64,000 nucleotides of DNA from positions 1,054,001 to 1,118,000 of the forward strand of contig NZ_CP018835.1 of assembly GCF_002196515.1 (NCBI RefSeq), in the 5' to 3' direction. This document shows positions 55,559 through 63,026 of the stretch, one piece after another. Source of the stretch: Vibrio gazogenes (GTDB taxonomy: Bacteria; Pseudomonadota; Gammaproteobacteria; Enterobacterales; Vibrionaceae). Positions within the stretch are counted from its first letter, which is position 1, and every line of letters begins with the position of its first letter. The translations under genes and the position numbers were made by a program. The notes under the pieces were generated by a model. The model was not told the DNA's origin and did no database searches. It saw only the letters and a list, made by a program, of their open reading frames with translations.

Positions 55559-56376
55559 TGGCTATTTTGCCATAAGTGCTCAGCAATATCTGTCACTGCA
55601 CACTCCCTCAGTTGTGCCAAAGCCTGCAACACCAGTGGTAAATATTTGGGATGATTTGACTGCCCTTGTAATCCACACAATGGCATATCCGGGGCATCCG
55701 TCTCTAGTACCAAAGCTTCTATCGGAAGCTGGGCAACAGTGCGGCGTGTCTTGGCAGCCCTTGTATAAGTAATCACACCACCAATGCCAATTTTAAATCC
55801 CAGTTGAATAAATGCCTGTGCTTGCTGTTCACTCCCTGAAAAGGCATGTAATACACCACCACGGGTAAATTGATGTTGTTTGATCAACTGTAATAAGCGT
55901 GACTGGGTCTTACGACTATGGAGAATCACCGGTAATCCGGCATGCTGGGCGATACTCAGTTGAGCAATAAGGATAGCTTCCTGAAGCGCCATCGGAACAT
56001 CGACAACAGCATCCAATCCACACTCTCCGATTGCCACACAATTTTCATCAGAAACAGCCAGACGAGCTTCCAGAAAACTTATGCGTTCAGCGCAGCTCAT
56101 TTCAGCGCTATCGGTATTTAAAAAATAAGGATGGAAACCAAGGGCATAGAATAATTGCTGCGGTGCGGTGGTAGTCAGTTCTTGTACCGCATCCCAGTTA
56201 CTGATCCCTACCGAAGGAATCAGGATACGAGAAACACCGGCATCAGATGCCTGCTGCCAGTGTAACGAGCTTTCAGACTGAAATGGCTCAAAATCAAAGT
56301 GACAATGTGTGTCAAACAACCGAGGTGTATCAGACCATCGAGGCTTAACGATCTTGGTCATGCTCTTGCTTTGCAT
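55531..56376 (-). CDS. yjjV: TatD family metal-dependent hydrolase (YjjV-like)
   Basis: A TatD-type TIM-barrel hydrolase of about 281 residues. Metal-binding motifs are FDTHCHFDF, the GECGLD strand, the PVILHSRK and GVLHAFSGS histidines, and ETDAPDMP with the last Asp. Related enzymes act as deoxyribonucleases or deacylases; the substrate of YjjV is not established. E. coli yjjV is also near the deo genes, which supports the assignment. The frame opens at a GTG (56388); ATG codons at 56376 and 56361 are better. The start overlaps the end of the DUF5363 gene, implying coupled translation. Confidence 0.88.
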   Translation of the reverse strand: MQSKSMTKIVKPRWSDTPRLFDTHCHFDFEPFQSESSLHWQQASDAGVSRILIPSVGISNWDAVQELTTTAPQQLFYALGFHPYFLNTDSAEMSCAERISFLEARLAVSDENCVAIGECGLDAVVDVPMALQEAILIAQLSIAQHAGLPVILHSRKTQSRLLQLIKQHQFTRGGVLHAFSGSEQQAQAFIQLGFKIGIGGVITYTRAAKTRRTVAQLPIEALVLETDAPDMPLCGLQGQSNHPKYLPLVLQALAQLRECAVTDIAEHLWQNSHQVFGLDTD

Positions 56377-56488
56377 CGGTCGTTTCACTTCGATAAGGCA
56401 CGCAACTTCGTTTTTGTGCCGGTGTTAAGCCCATACGCAGACACCAATTATCGTAACGCGCCAGACAACGTTTTAACCAACGCCACAT
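56345..56488 (-). CDS. DUF5363 microprotein
   Basis: A 47-residue protein, MWRWLKRCLARYDNWCLRMG at the start, then LTPAQKRSCVPYRSE and an acidic/basic tail. It matches the DUF5363 family seen in vibrios and relatives (a W-rich amphipathic helix, then LTP...RCCVPYR-type motif); the function is unknown. A GGAGG ribosome site nine bases upstream of the ATG is strong. It lies between yaaA and yjjV on the same strand and overlaps the yjjV start region by 32 bp or more, so the three genes probably share a transcript. Confidence 0.8.
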   Translation of the reverse strand: MWRWLKRCLARYDNWCLRMGLTPAQKRSCVPYRSETTDAKQEHDQDR

Positions 56489-56507
56489 CAGCCTATCCTC
56501 CGAACAA

Positions 56508-57281
56508 TTATTGTTCTTCCCGTTTGAAGACTAACTCTGTTGCCGTGGACTCTCCGGCATCATAGCGATATCCGGCAACATCAAAGTCCAACAATTTCTC
56601 GACAGAGGAAATCCGATTCTCAATGATATAACGAGCCATCATGCCTCTTGCTTTTTTCGCATAGAAGCTAATCACTTTATATTGACCATTTTTGCAATCT
56701 TTAAACACTGGCGTGATCACTTGAGCATCCAGAGATTTGACATGAACCGATTTAAAATACTCGTTGGAAGCCAGATTGACCAAAATGTCATCACCCTGCG
56801 CCTGAATCGCCTCATTGAGCTTTTCCGTAATCACATTCCCCCAAAACTGATAGAGATTATTACCACGAGGATTGCTCAGTTTGGTCCCCATTTCCAACCG
56901 ATAAGGCTGCATTAAATCAAGAGGCTTCAGTAAACCATAAAGACCAGACAACATCCGCAAATGCATCTGCGCATAATCCAGATCATCATCAGAAAGGGTC
57001 TCCGCCTCAAGGCCCGTATAAACATCCCCTTTGAATGCCAGCATCGCTTGACGAGCGTTTTCAAAAGAGAATGTTTTCTCCCACTCAGCAAATCGGGCGA
57101 CATTGAGACCGGCAATCTTATCACTCACTTTCATCAGTGAAGCAATATCAGCCGGGGTGAGCTGACGGCAGACATCGATTAAAACTTCTGAATGTTCGAG
57201 CAATTCAGGGAGCGTATGTTTATCGGTCTTTAAAGGCGACTCATAATCCAAGGTTTTAGCGGGGGAAACGACGATTAACAT
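56508..57281 (-). CDS. yaaA: peroxide stress protein YaaA
   Basis: A 257-residue YaaA (DUF328) protein. The family start [17 protein letters not shown], the [10 protein letters not shown] segment, [20 protein letters not shown] and [14 protein letters not shown] are all conserved. YaaA lowers free intracellular iron during H2O2 stress in E. coli and binds DNA; the mechanism is not known. It is 19 bp upstream of the DUF5363 gene and likely the first gene of the yaaA-DUF5363-yjjV transcript. Confidence 0.96.
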   Translation of the reverse strand: MLIVVSPAKTLDYESPLKTDKHTLPELLEHSEVLIDVCRQLTPADIASLMKVSDKIAGLNVARFAEWEKTFSFENARQAMLAFKGDVYTGLEAETLSDDDLDYAQMHLRMLSGLYGLLKPLDLMQPYRLEMGTKLSNPRGNNLYQFWGNVITEKLNEAIQAQGDDILVNLASNEYFKSVHVKSLDAQVITPVFKDCKNGQYKVISFYAKKARGMMARYIIENRISSVEKLLDFDVAGYRYDAGESTATELVFKREEQ

Positions 57282-57384
57282 ACTCTATTCCTTTCTCTGC
57301 TGATCATTATATTGATGTTATATGTATGACGGTCATAACGAACCGGATCACGGTGAATCTGACACGTTCTATTGCATAGCGTAC

Positions 57385-57418
57385 AAAAAAAGCCATGCGT
57401 TGTCTGCATGGCTTTTTC
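57385..57418. terminator. bidirectional intrinsic terminator after the AGCS gene
   Basis: GCCATGC and GCATGGC with flanking A-tract on the left and T-tract on the right give a stem of 12 bp or more including A/T pairs and a 7-nt loop. It ends the AGCS transcript on the minus strand and would work on either strand. Confidence 0.9.
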
Positions 57419-57445
57419 AATCCTTACTATTGGTTTTACCGATAA

Positions 57446-58873
57446 TTAATCTTTCGGGTTTTCCCAAATGCCTTCTTCTAACTGAGATTGCAATTCAGGG
57501 TAGTCCTTCACATTAAAGGTCGGTACTTTTCCGGCTTTCAACTGGCGGTTATAGTCTTTTGCCAATTTCACCACGATACCGGATAGCAACAGAATCGCAA
57601 TCAGGTTCACAATTGCCATCAGTCCCATGGAAACATCCGCCATTGACCAAACAGTCGGCAGTGTAGCTAAAGAACCAAACATCACCATCGCCAGGAAAAC
57701 CACCCGGAAAATGGCTAAGCCTCTTTTATTGTTGTGTTCCAGAAACACTAAGTTAGTTTCAGCATAGGAATAGTTGGCAATAATGGACGTGAAAGCAAAA
57801 AAGAAAATGGCAAAGGCAACAAAAATACTGCCCCATCCACCGACCTGAGAATCCAGCGCACGCTGCGTTAATTCAATCCCGGTGATTTCACCATGTGGCA
57901 CGTACTCACCTGACATCAAGATAATCGCAACTGTAGCAGAGCAGATCACGATGGTATCAATAAACACGCCTAGCATCTGAACATAGCCCTGAGAAGCCGG
58001 GTGCGGTGGATACGGTGTAGCCGTTGCAGCCGCATTCGGGGCAGACCCCATCCCTGCCTCATTTGAAAACAGGCCACGTTTGACACCATTGATCATGGCT
58101 TGAGCAATCATATAACCCAGACCACCGGCAGCAGCTTCCTGAAAACCAAAAGCACTTTTAAAAATCAGACCAAAGACTGCCGGAAGCTTATCAAGATTCG
58201 TCAGCAGAATGAAAACCGCAATCGCCAAATAGGCCAGAGCCATTACCGGAACAATTAATTCAGCCGTGCGGGCAATTTTCCGGATACCACCGAAAATCAC
58301 AAACGCGGCTAAAATCACAATACCAACGCCGATATACATAGGTTCATAGCCAAACGCGGTATTCATAGCATTGGTAATCGAGTTGGCTTGCACGGCGTTG
58401 AACACCAGACCGAATGCAATCATCAGGAAAATGGAGAACAGAACCCCCATCCAACGCATGCCCAAGCCTTTTTCCATGTAATAGGCGGGACCACCTCGAT
58501 AATTACCATCCCGATCTTTAGTCTTATACAATTGCGCCAATGCACTTTCGGCAAAGGATGTTGCCATCCCGACCATCGCAGTCATCCACATCCAGAAAAT
58601 GGCGCCCGGCCCACCGGCAGTCAGTGCCACGGCAACGCCTGCCATGTTTCCGGTTCCGACTCTGGCAGCAAGACTGGTACATAATGCCTGAAAAGAAGAA
58701 ATGCCTGCCTTATCTGATTTACGGCTATTTTTCAGCACACTGAACATATGGCGGAAATGACGAATTTGAATAAATTCAAGTCGGATAGTAAAGTAAATCC
58801 CGACGCCCACCAATAGATAAACAAGGATTGACCCCCAAAGCAGGTCATTTAATAAATTGATTAAGTCTGTCAC
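57446..58873 (-). CDS. alanine/glycine:Na+ symporter (AGCS family)
   Basis: A 475-residue transporter with about 11 helices. Family motifs include CTSLAARVGTGNMAGVAVALTAGGPGAIFWMW, GGPAYYMEKGLG and the GLFSNEAGMGSAPNAAATA signature. It imports alanine and/or glycine with Na+. The start is a GTG (58873) five bases after AAAGAGG. A glycine riboswitch precedes some Vibrio AGCS genes, but I see no such aptamer in this leader. A palindrome CAACAGTCCCTGTTG lies about 84 bp upstream. The gene is alone between two terminators. Confidence 0.93.
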   Translation of the reverse strand: MTDLINLLNDLLWGSILVYLLVGVGIYFTIRLEFIQIRHFRHMFSVLKNSRKSDKAGISSFQALCTSLAARVGTGNMAGVAVALTAGGPGAIFWMWMTAMVGMATSFAESALAQLYKTKDRDGNYRGGPAYYMEKGLGMRWMGVLFSIFLMIAFGLVFNAVQANSITNAMNTAFGYEPMYIGVGIVILAAFVIFGGIRKIARTAELIVPVMALAYLAIAVFILLTNLDKLPAVFGLIFKSAFGFQEAAAGGLGYMIAQAMINGVKRGLFSNEAGMGSAPNAAATATPYPPHPASQGYVQMLGVFIDTIVICSATVAIILMSGEYVPHGEITGIELTQRALDSQVGGWGSIFVAFAIFFFAFTSIIANYSYAETNLVFLEHNNKRGLAIFRVVFLAMVMFGSLATLPTVWSMADVSMGLMAIVNLIAILLLSGIVVKLAKDYNRQLKAGKVPTFNVKDYPELQSQLEEGIWENPKD

Positions 58874-59546
58874 AAGAACCTCTTTAAGAGTTCAGAGCAT
58901 AAGATTGCTCTACACCATCACTTGATATGTCCCTATCTTATAATAATTTAATTTAGCAACAGTCCCTGTTGTCCCTCGCATATATATCCGAATAAATCGC
59001 AAACACATTCACTCAGCGCGGAAGATAATGCTATCGAACAAATAAAAAATCAATACACAACACTGTTCGCACAGGCTATTTCTATCATCATATTCACAAC
59101 AAAATAAAACAAATGAAAAACAAAAAAATAACATTCATTTAAAATAATGCTTTACAAACCCGTTAAAAAAAGCGAATTTTAGAGCGACAGAGGCATTGCA
59201 TGATTCAAGCGTTTCACCAATGTTGACAGTTACCTAAGACGTTACCGGAGACAAGTCACCAGATCCGCTTGAAACATCACCTCAACATTGACACATTCAG
59301 TTGTCGATCACTCAAGTTTGTTAACAATCTCAGAAAAATTTGCAGTATACTCGCGACGCTCAACAGAACAAAAAACGTACAATTTTATTTTCCTCAGCAT
59401 AAAAATAGGGATCTTTGTTCAGAAATAAGTCATCAAATCGAAACAAATGAGAAACATATCATAGATATACTTACTGCGATTGTGATATTTAAGACTCATA
59501 CAGAGCAGATTTCGTCATAGAGCATACATAATAGAAGAGGCTAATT
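58874..59546. other. long intergenic region between the AGCS gene and the DUF3545 gene
   Basis: 673 bp, AT-rich, holding the two divergent promoters. It contains the palindrome at 58957-58971 and a GAGC...GCTC hairpin in the AGCS leader (58895-58912). An 83-codon frame starting TTG at 59269 has no ribosome site and looks like chance. Confidence 0.55.
58957..58971. repeat. palindrome upstream of the AGCS gene
   Basis: CAACAG-TCC-CTGTTG is a perfect 6-bp-armed palindrome with a 3-nt centre, 84 bp before the AGCS start. It could be an operator; the regulator is unknown. Confidence 0.35.
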
Positions 59547-59726
59547 ATGGATGATTTGCACTTTGAAGATATACTTGAAAAAGAGATTAGTAAAATCCGT
59601 GTAACCCGCTCTAAACCAACCAAGCGAATGTGGAGAGAAATAGAAGCAATACGCGATAAACGCCGATTACAGAAAGAATTAATGGAGATGGATATCAGTC
59701 TTGAACTTGATGATATCGATATCTAA
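59547..59726 (+). CDS. DUF3545 family microprotein
   Basis: A 59-residue acidic/basic protein with the core SKPTKRMWREIEAIRDKRRL and QKELMEMDISLELDDIDI, matching DUF3545, a small family of marine gamma-proteobacteria with unknown function. The W-R-E-I-E-A-I helix and acidic C-terminus are the conserved parts. AGAGG seven bases before the ATG is a good ribosome site and a strong terminator begins 7 bp after the stop, both supporting a real single-gene transcript. Confidence 0.82.
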   Translation: MDDLHFEDILEKEISKIRVTRSKPTKRMWREIEAIRDKRRLQKELMEMDISLELDDIDI

Positions 59727-59732
59727 ACAAGT

Positions 59733-59761
59733 AAAAAGGTTCCCGAATGGGAACCTTTTTT
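59733..59761. terminator. bidirectional intrinsic terminator
   Basis: AAAAAGGTTCCC and GGGAACCTTTTT form a 12-bp stem with a GAAT loop and flanking A- and T-tracts. It serves the DUF3545 gene and the convergent hemerythrin gene. Confidence 0.92.
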
Positions 59762-59765
59762 CGTC

Positions 59766-60314
59766 TTATTTGCTTTCCAGCATCTCTTCTCTAACGAGCT
59801 GAGCAAGCTGTTTATATCGATCTGCAATGGTCTCGCCGAAAACGGGGTCATCTTCGTTTTGCGTCCATTGTCCTTCAACGTGCTGCCAATCTTCCACAGT
59901 AAAGGTCTGCTTAATCAGCGGCAAAATTTCTTTTTCTTCCAAATCCAAGTGACGTTTCTGTTCCACAATAAAATCAGATAACTGATTAATGAATACATCC
60001 TGAGGTACAATCACATCCTGCAAAATCATATCGATCACATCAAGAAACTGATGCGTTTTCTCCGATAAATTACGATGGTCAGCTTCCAGATCAGCGATAT
60101 ACTCCCTTTCCCCGTACTTTTCCATATAGTACTGGTAGATTAAATCCTCTTTTGGATGGTGGGCAGCTTCTGAATGTGAACACAAATAATCGACAATCTC
60201 TTTAATCAGGGAATAATTGACTGCCTGTTCATTCTTCAGTCTTTGCAACTTCCGCTTGAGGATGGCTAATAAACGGGTCATGTAACCATGTTCCCGACGA
60301 ATCCGTTCTATCAT
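59766..60314 (-). CDS. hemerythrin HHE domain protein
   Basis: An all-helical protein of 182 residues with a hemerythrin-like HHE domain. Candidate di-iron ligands are His in IRREHGYM, HSEAAHHPKEDLIY (HxxxE) and LEADHRNL, then EKRH-type EQKRHLDLEEKEILP. Such proteins sense or store O2/NO or help repair iron centres; which applies is unknown. The frame opens at 60335, but GAGAGG seven bases before the ATG at 60314 (MIERIRREHG) supports that start; 60317 is equally in frame. It converges with the DUF3545 gene at a shared terminator and lies 85-105 bp downstream of ung. Confidence 0.88.
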   Translation of the reverse strand: MIERIRREHGYMTRLLAILKRKLQRLKNEQAVNYSLIKEIVDYLCSHSEAAHHPKEDLIYQYYMEKYGEREYIADLEADHRNLSEKTHQFLDVIDMILQDVIVPQDVFINQLSDFIVEQKRHLDLEEKEILPLIKQTFTVEDWQHVEGQWTQNEDDPVFGETIADRYKQLAQLVREEMLESK

Positions 60315-60419
60315 CATGTCGCCTCTCCGGTTCATAATGTGATAAACAAATTGTATATAACTTATCCGGGGGCTGATTTGATTCTGGTCGTAAAAAATAC
60401 AATTTTTCGCTACGGTACC

Positions 60420-61097
60420 CTAGTCCAGAATTGGCTGCCAGTTGATCGGGGTCTCACCATGTTCTTGAAGATACTGATTTGCTTTAGAAAAATGTTTACA
60501 GCCAAAAAAGCCGCGATGTGCCGATAAAGGAGAAGGATGCGGTGCGGTCAAAACACAATGTTTTTGACGGTCAATAAAATGTCCCTTTTTCTGTGCATGA
60601 GCTCCCCATAGGAGAAAGACAACGTCTTGACGATGCTGGTTAATTTCTGCAATGACTTTGTCCGTAAACGTTTCCCAGCCAGTGCCAGCATGAGAATGAG
60701 CTTGACCTTGTTCGACAGTTAAAACCGTATTGAGCAGAAATACCCCTTGCTCTGCCCAACTTTTCAGATAACCATGTTCCGGTATCGAAAAGCCGGGGAT
60801 ATCTTGAGCAAGTTCTTTATACATATTGACTAAGGAAGGCGGTGTTTTCACCCCCGGCAAGACAGAAAAACAGAGTCCATGAGCCTGATTCGGCCCGTGA
60901 TACGGGTCTTGTCCGAGGATGACAACTTTGACGTCACTGAATTCAGTATAACGAAATGCATTAAACACATCTTTCGCTGGCGGATAAATAACTTTTCCTC
61001 GCTGACGCTCTTTTTCTACATAGGTCAGCGTTTCTTGAAAATAAGGCTGCTGTTTTTCCGCACCGATTACATCGTGCCACGTCAGTGAGTTTGTCAT
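60420..61097 (-). CDS. ung: uracil-DNA glycosylase
   Basis: A 225-residue family 1 uracil-DNA glycosylase that removes uracil from DNA. The water-activating D64 is in [18 protein letters not shown] and the catalytic H187 in [31 protein letters not shown] is also diagnostic. Length and start ([15 protein letters not shown]) match vibrio and E. coli Ung. AGGATGGTT before the ATG is a good ribosome site. It lies 84 bp downstream of a mini-ORF with a strong ribosome site and in the same direction as nfo, another base-excision repair gene. Confidence 0.97.
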   Translation of the reverse strand: MTNSLTWHDVIGAEKQQPYFQETLTYVEKERQRGKVIYPPAKDVFNAFRYTEFSDVKVVILGQDPYHGPNQAHGLCFSVLPGVKTPPSLVNMYKELAQDIPGFSIPEHGYLKSWAEQGVFLLNTVLTVEQGQAHSHAGTGWETFTDKVIAEINQHRQDVVFLLWGAHAQKKGHFIDRQKHCVLTAPHPSPLSAHRGFFGCKHFSKANQYLQEHGETPINWQPILD

Positions 61098-61181
61098 GAA
61101 CCATCCTAAAGTAATGTCGAGAATGGCTCTATTCTACTCATAAAAAGAATCGAGTTGCACCTGCAAAGATGTGAATTCGTT

Positions 61182-61298
61182 TTATCGGCCTCGTGGTGGC
61201 ACGACACTGCGATGACGTCCCCCCGGCCCAGATACGTGACGGTTCGGCACCGGTAAAGGAGATGACGGACGGGATATTGAATGGATCATGCATGACAT
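61182..61298 (-). CDS. possible 38-residue Pro/Arg-rich leader peptide or microprotein
   Basis: Between nfo and ung on the same strand an ATG at 61298 is preceded by GGAGG with six bases spacing. It opens a 38-codon frame ending at 61182, 84 bp before ung. The product starts MSCMIHSISRPSSPLPVPNR and ends VVPPRGR; it has six prolines and seven arginines, no membrane helix and no known domain. The strong ribosome site and the Pro-Pro near the end are consistent with a translated regulatory leader for ung, but also with a small free protein. I do not recognise it. Confidence 0.45.
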   Translation of the reverse strand: MSCMIHSISRPSSPLPVPNRHVSGPGGRHRSVVPPRGR

Positions 61299-61365
61299 AA
61301 CAGCCTCCAGAGACACAATGTCTGAAAATAAAACACCCAATATTCCATGAAAAAAATATGCCAAG

Positions 61366-62244
61366 TTATACGGTGACAATTCCTGCACGAACGGTTGCAG
61401 CATAATCACGTAATGTCTGGATCTCTTGCGGCCATAACTCTGGTTTAATTGTTTCTAAAATCAATGGGATATTATTAAACCGTGGATCTTTGGCTATATA
61501 TTCAAAGCACGCCCAGCCAATCATCCCTTCACCTAATGAATGATGCCGATCAACTCGTCCCCCCAGATCGATTTTTGAATCATTAAGATGCATTGCTCTG
61601 AGGTAGTGCATTCCAACATGTTGATCAAATTCAGCAAATGTCTGCTGACAAGCTTTTGCCGTTCTCAGATCATACCCAGCGGCAAATAAGTGGCAGGTAT
61701 CCAGACATACACCGACGCGTTCCTTGTCATCGACCAACTCGATAATTCGGGCCAGATGTTCAAACCGCCAGCCAAGATTGCTGCCCTGTCCTGCCGTATT
61801 CTCAATCACGGCAATCACCTCAGGGACCTGTTGATGAGCGAGATTAATCGATGCGGCAATGGTTTCCAGACACGCATCTTCGCTAATCTGGTTCAAATGA
61901 CTGCCCGGATGAAAATTCAGCAAATGTAGTCCGAGTAACCGGCAGCGTGTCATTTCATCAATGAAAGCAGCCCGTGATTTTTCCAGCTTTTCCGGATCCG
62001 GCGTCCCCAAATTAATTAAATAGGAATCATGCGGCAATATATGCTGGGGTTCAAATCCATATGTCCGACAGTTCGCCCGAAATGCATCAATGGAACTTTG
62101 CAACAACGGTTTAGCCTGCCACTGCCGCTGATTCTTCGTAAAAAGTGCAAAGCTATTCGCACCAATCTCCGATGCACGAAGTGGCGCATTTTCAACACCA
62201 CCAGCAGCTGAAACATGGGCACCGATAAATTTTTGATCTTGCAT
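61366..62244 (-). CDS. nfo: deoxyribonuclease IV (endonuclease IV)
   Basis: A 292-residue AP endonuclease with a three-zinc TIM barrel. Metal-binding segments are [72 protein letters not shown] and LILETIKP. It cuts the backbone 5' of abasic sites, acting downstream of Ung. The start [12 protein letters not shown] is usual. The ung gene lies downstream on the same strand with the mini-ORF between them. Confidence 0.96.
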   Translation of the reverse strand: MQDQKFIGAHVSAAGGVENAPLRASEIGANSFALFTKNQRQWQAKPLLQSSIDAFRANCRTYGFEPQHILPHDSYLINLGTPDPEKLEKSRAAFIDEMTRCRLLGLHLLNFHPGSHLNQISEDACLETIAASINLAHQQVPEVIAVIENTAGQGSNLGWRFEHLARIIELVDDKERVGVCLDTCHLFAAGYDLRTAKACQQTFAEFDQHVGMHYLRAMHLNDSKIDLGGRVDRHHSLGEGMIGWACFEYIAKDPRFNNIPLILETIKPELWPQEIQTLRDYAATVRAGIVTV

Positions 62245-62382
62245 TGAATGCCCTCACATCCATAAATTGAGTTGATATGCTCATTTCACGTTATCATTTG
62301 TTGTAAATTTACAACACTAGAGCACTTTAAAATAATTTTTAAATATTAAAAAAATTTTAAATTTATATTTTTTAATGGCTTA

Positions 62383-62396
62383 TTGACAAAAATCAA
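62383..62396. promoter_or_regulatory. FNR site (distal) upstream of grcA
   Basis: TTGAC-AAAA-ATCAA matches the FNR consensus TTGAT-N4-ATCAA with one mismatch. It is centred about 53 bp upstream of the proximal site, near -96 relative to the predicted start of transcription. Confidence 0.7.
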
Positions 62397-62435
62397 TAAA
62401 ATAGTATCAAGCCATTTCGATTTTGCTGTTATTTT

Positions 62436-62449
62436 TTGACCTATATCAA
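62436..62449. promoter_or_regulatory. FNR site (proximal) upstream of grcA
   Basis: TTGAC-CTAT-ATCAA matches the FNR consensus with one mismatch and is centred near -43 relative to the transcript start predicted from the TATAAT at 62474-62479, the class II activator position. Confidence 0.75.
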
Positions 62450-62473
62450 TACAATAAAAAGGGTTATTTGCTA

Positions 62474-62479
62474 TATAAT
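62474..62479 (+). promoter_or_regulatory. -10 box of grcA
   Basis: TATAAT, 31 bp from the proximal FNR centre; transcription would start near 62486. The 303-bp nfo-grcA gap otherwise holds only AT-rich sequence. Confidence 0.6.
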
Positions 62480-62547
62480 ACTTAGCTCAACTTATTTTGA
62501 AAGTTAACACCAATCAGCGCCACACATCAGTGGATGAGGAGAAAGCA

Positions 62548-62925
62548 ATGCTTCAAGGTATCCAAATTACAAAAGCCGCGAATGACAATCTGGTCAATTC
62601 AATCTGGTTACTTGATCAAGAAAAAAACGAAGCACGTTGCATGGCAGCAACCGCCGGTTATCAATATGATCAAGTTATTCCTGCCAGCGATCTGGGTGAG
62701 TATGAGTCTCGTGAACTCGCGATTGAGAAAGCACCACGTATTGAAGGTGGTCAACACCTGAACGTCAATGTCTTGAAAAGAGAGACACTAGAAGACGCTG
62801 TTGCACATCCAGAAAAATACCCACAGTTAACGATTCGTGTCTCTGGTTATGCAGTGCGTTTCAACTCATTGACTGCAGAACAACAACGTGACGTTATCGC
62901 ACGTACTTTTACTGAATCACTGTAA
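62548..62925 (+). CDS. grcA: autonomous glycyl radical cofactor GrcA
   Basis: A 125-residue spare glycyl-radical domain, homologous to E. coli YfiD, that replaces the damaged C-terminal part of pyruvate formate-lyase after oxygen exposure. The C-terminal [19 protein letters not shown] holds the radical glycine, and [18 protein letters not shown] is conserved. The ATG at 62548 follows GAGGAGAAAGC; the frame upstream to 62497 is not family-like. Two FNR sites upstream predict induction without oxygen, as for yfiD in E. coli. Confidence 0.97.
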   Translation: MLQGIQITKAANDNLVNSIWLLDQEKNEARCMAATAGYQYDQVIPASDLGEYESRELAIEKAPRIEGGQHLNVNVLKRETLEDAVAHPEKYPQLTIRVSGYAVRFNSLTAEQQRDVIARTFTESL

Positions 62926-62936
62926 TTGATGATAAA

Positions 62937-62967
62937 CCAAGTGAGTCAATCATCATAACTCACTTGG
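62937..62967 (+). repeat. perfect 10-bp inverted repeat in the grcA 3' region
   Basis: CCAAGTGAGT (62937-62946) pairs with ACTCACTTGG (62958-62967) around an 11-nt loop, before the terminator at 62986. There is no T-tract after it. It may protect the 3' end or belong to a 3'-derived small RNA. Confidence 0.5.
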
Positions 62968-62985
62968 ATGTCTCGATAGCTCATC

Positions 62986-63019
62986 AAAAAACGGCACCAA
63001 AAGGTGCCGTTTTCTTTTC
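62986..63019. terminator. bidirectional terminator between grcA and thrC
   Basis: AACGGCACC and GGTGCCGTT form a 9-bp stem with an AAAA loop, followed by TTCTTTTC on the plus strand and A-rich sequence on the left that becomes a T-tract on the minus strand. It serves both convergent genes. Confidence 0.92.
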
Positions 63020-63026
63020 ATGATGT

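Noticed and set aside
58874..59100. possible glycine riboswitch in the AGCS leader
   Set aside because: None of the conserved aptamer blocks can be found on the minus strand, only a short hairpin and a palindrome.
59269..59520. 83-codon ORF starting TTG upstream of the DUF3545 gene
   Set aside because: There is no ribosome site, the start is rare, and the sequence is unlike any known protein. It lies in the promoter region.
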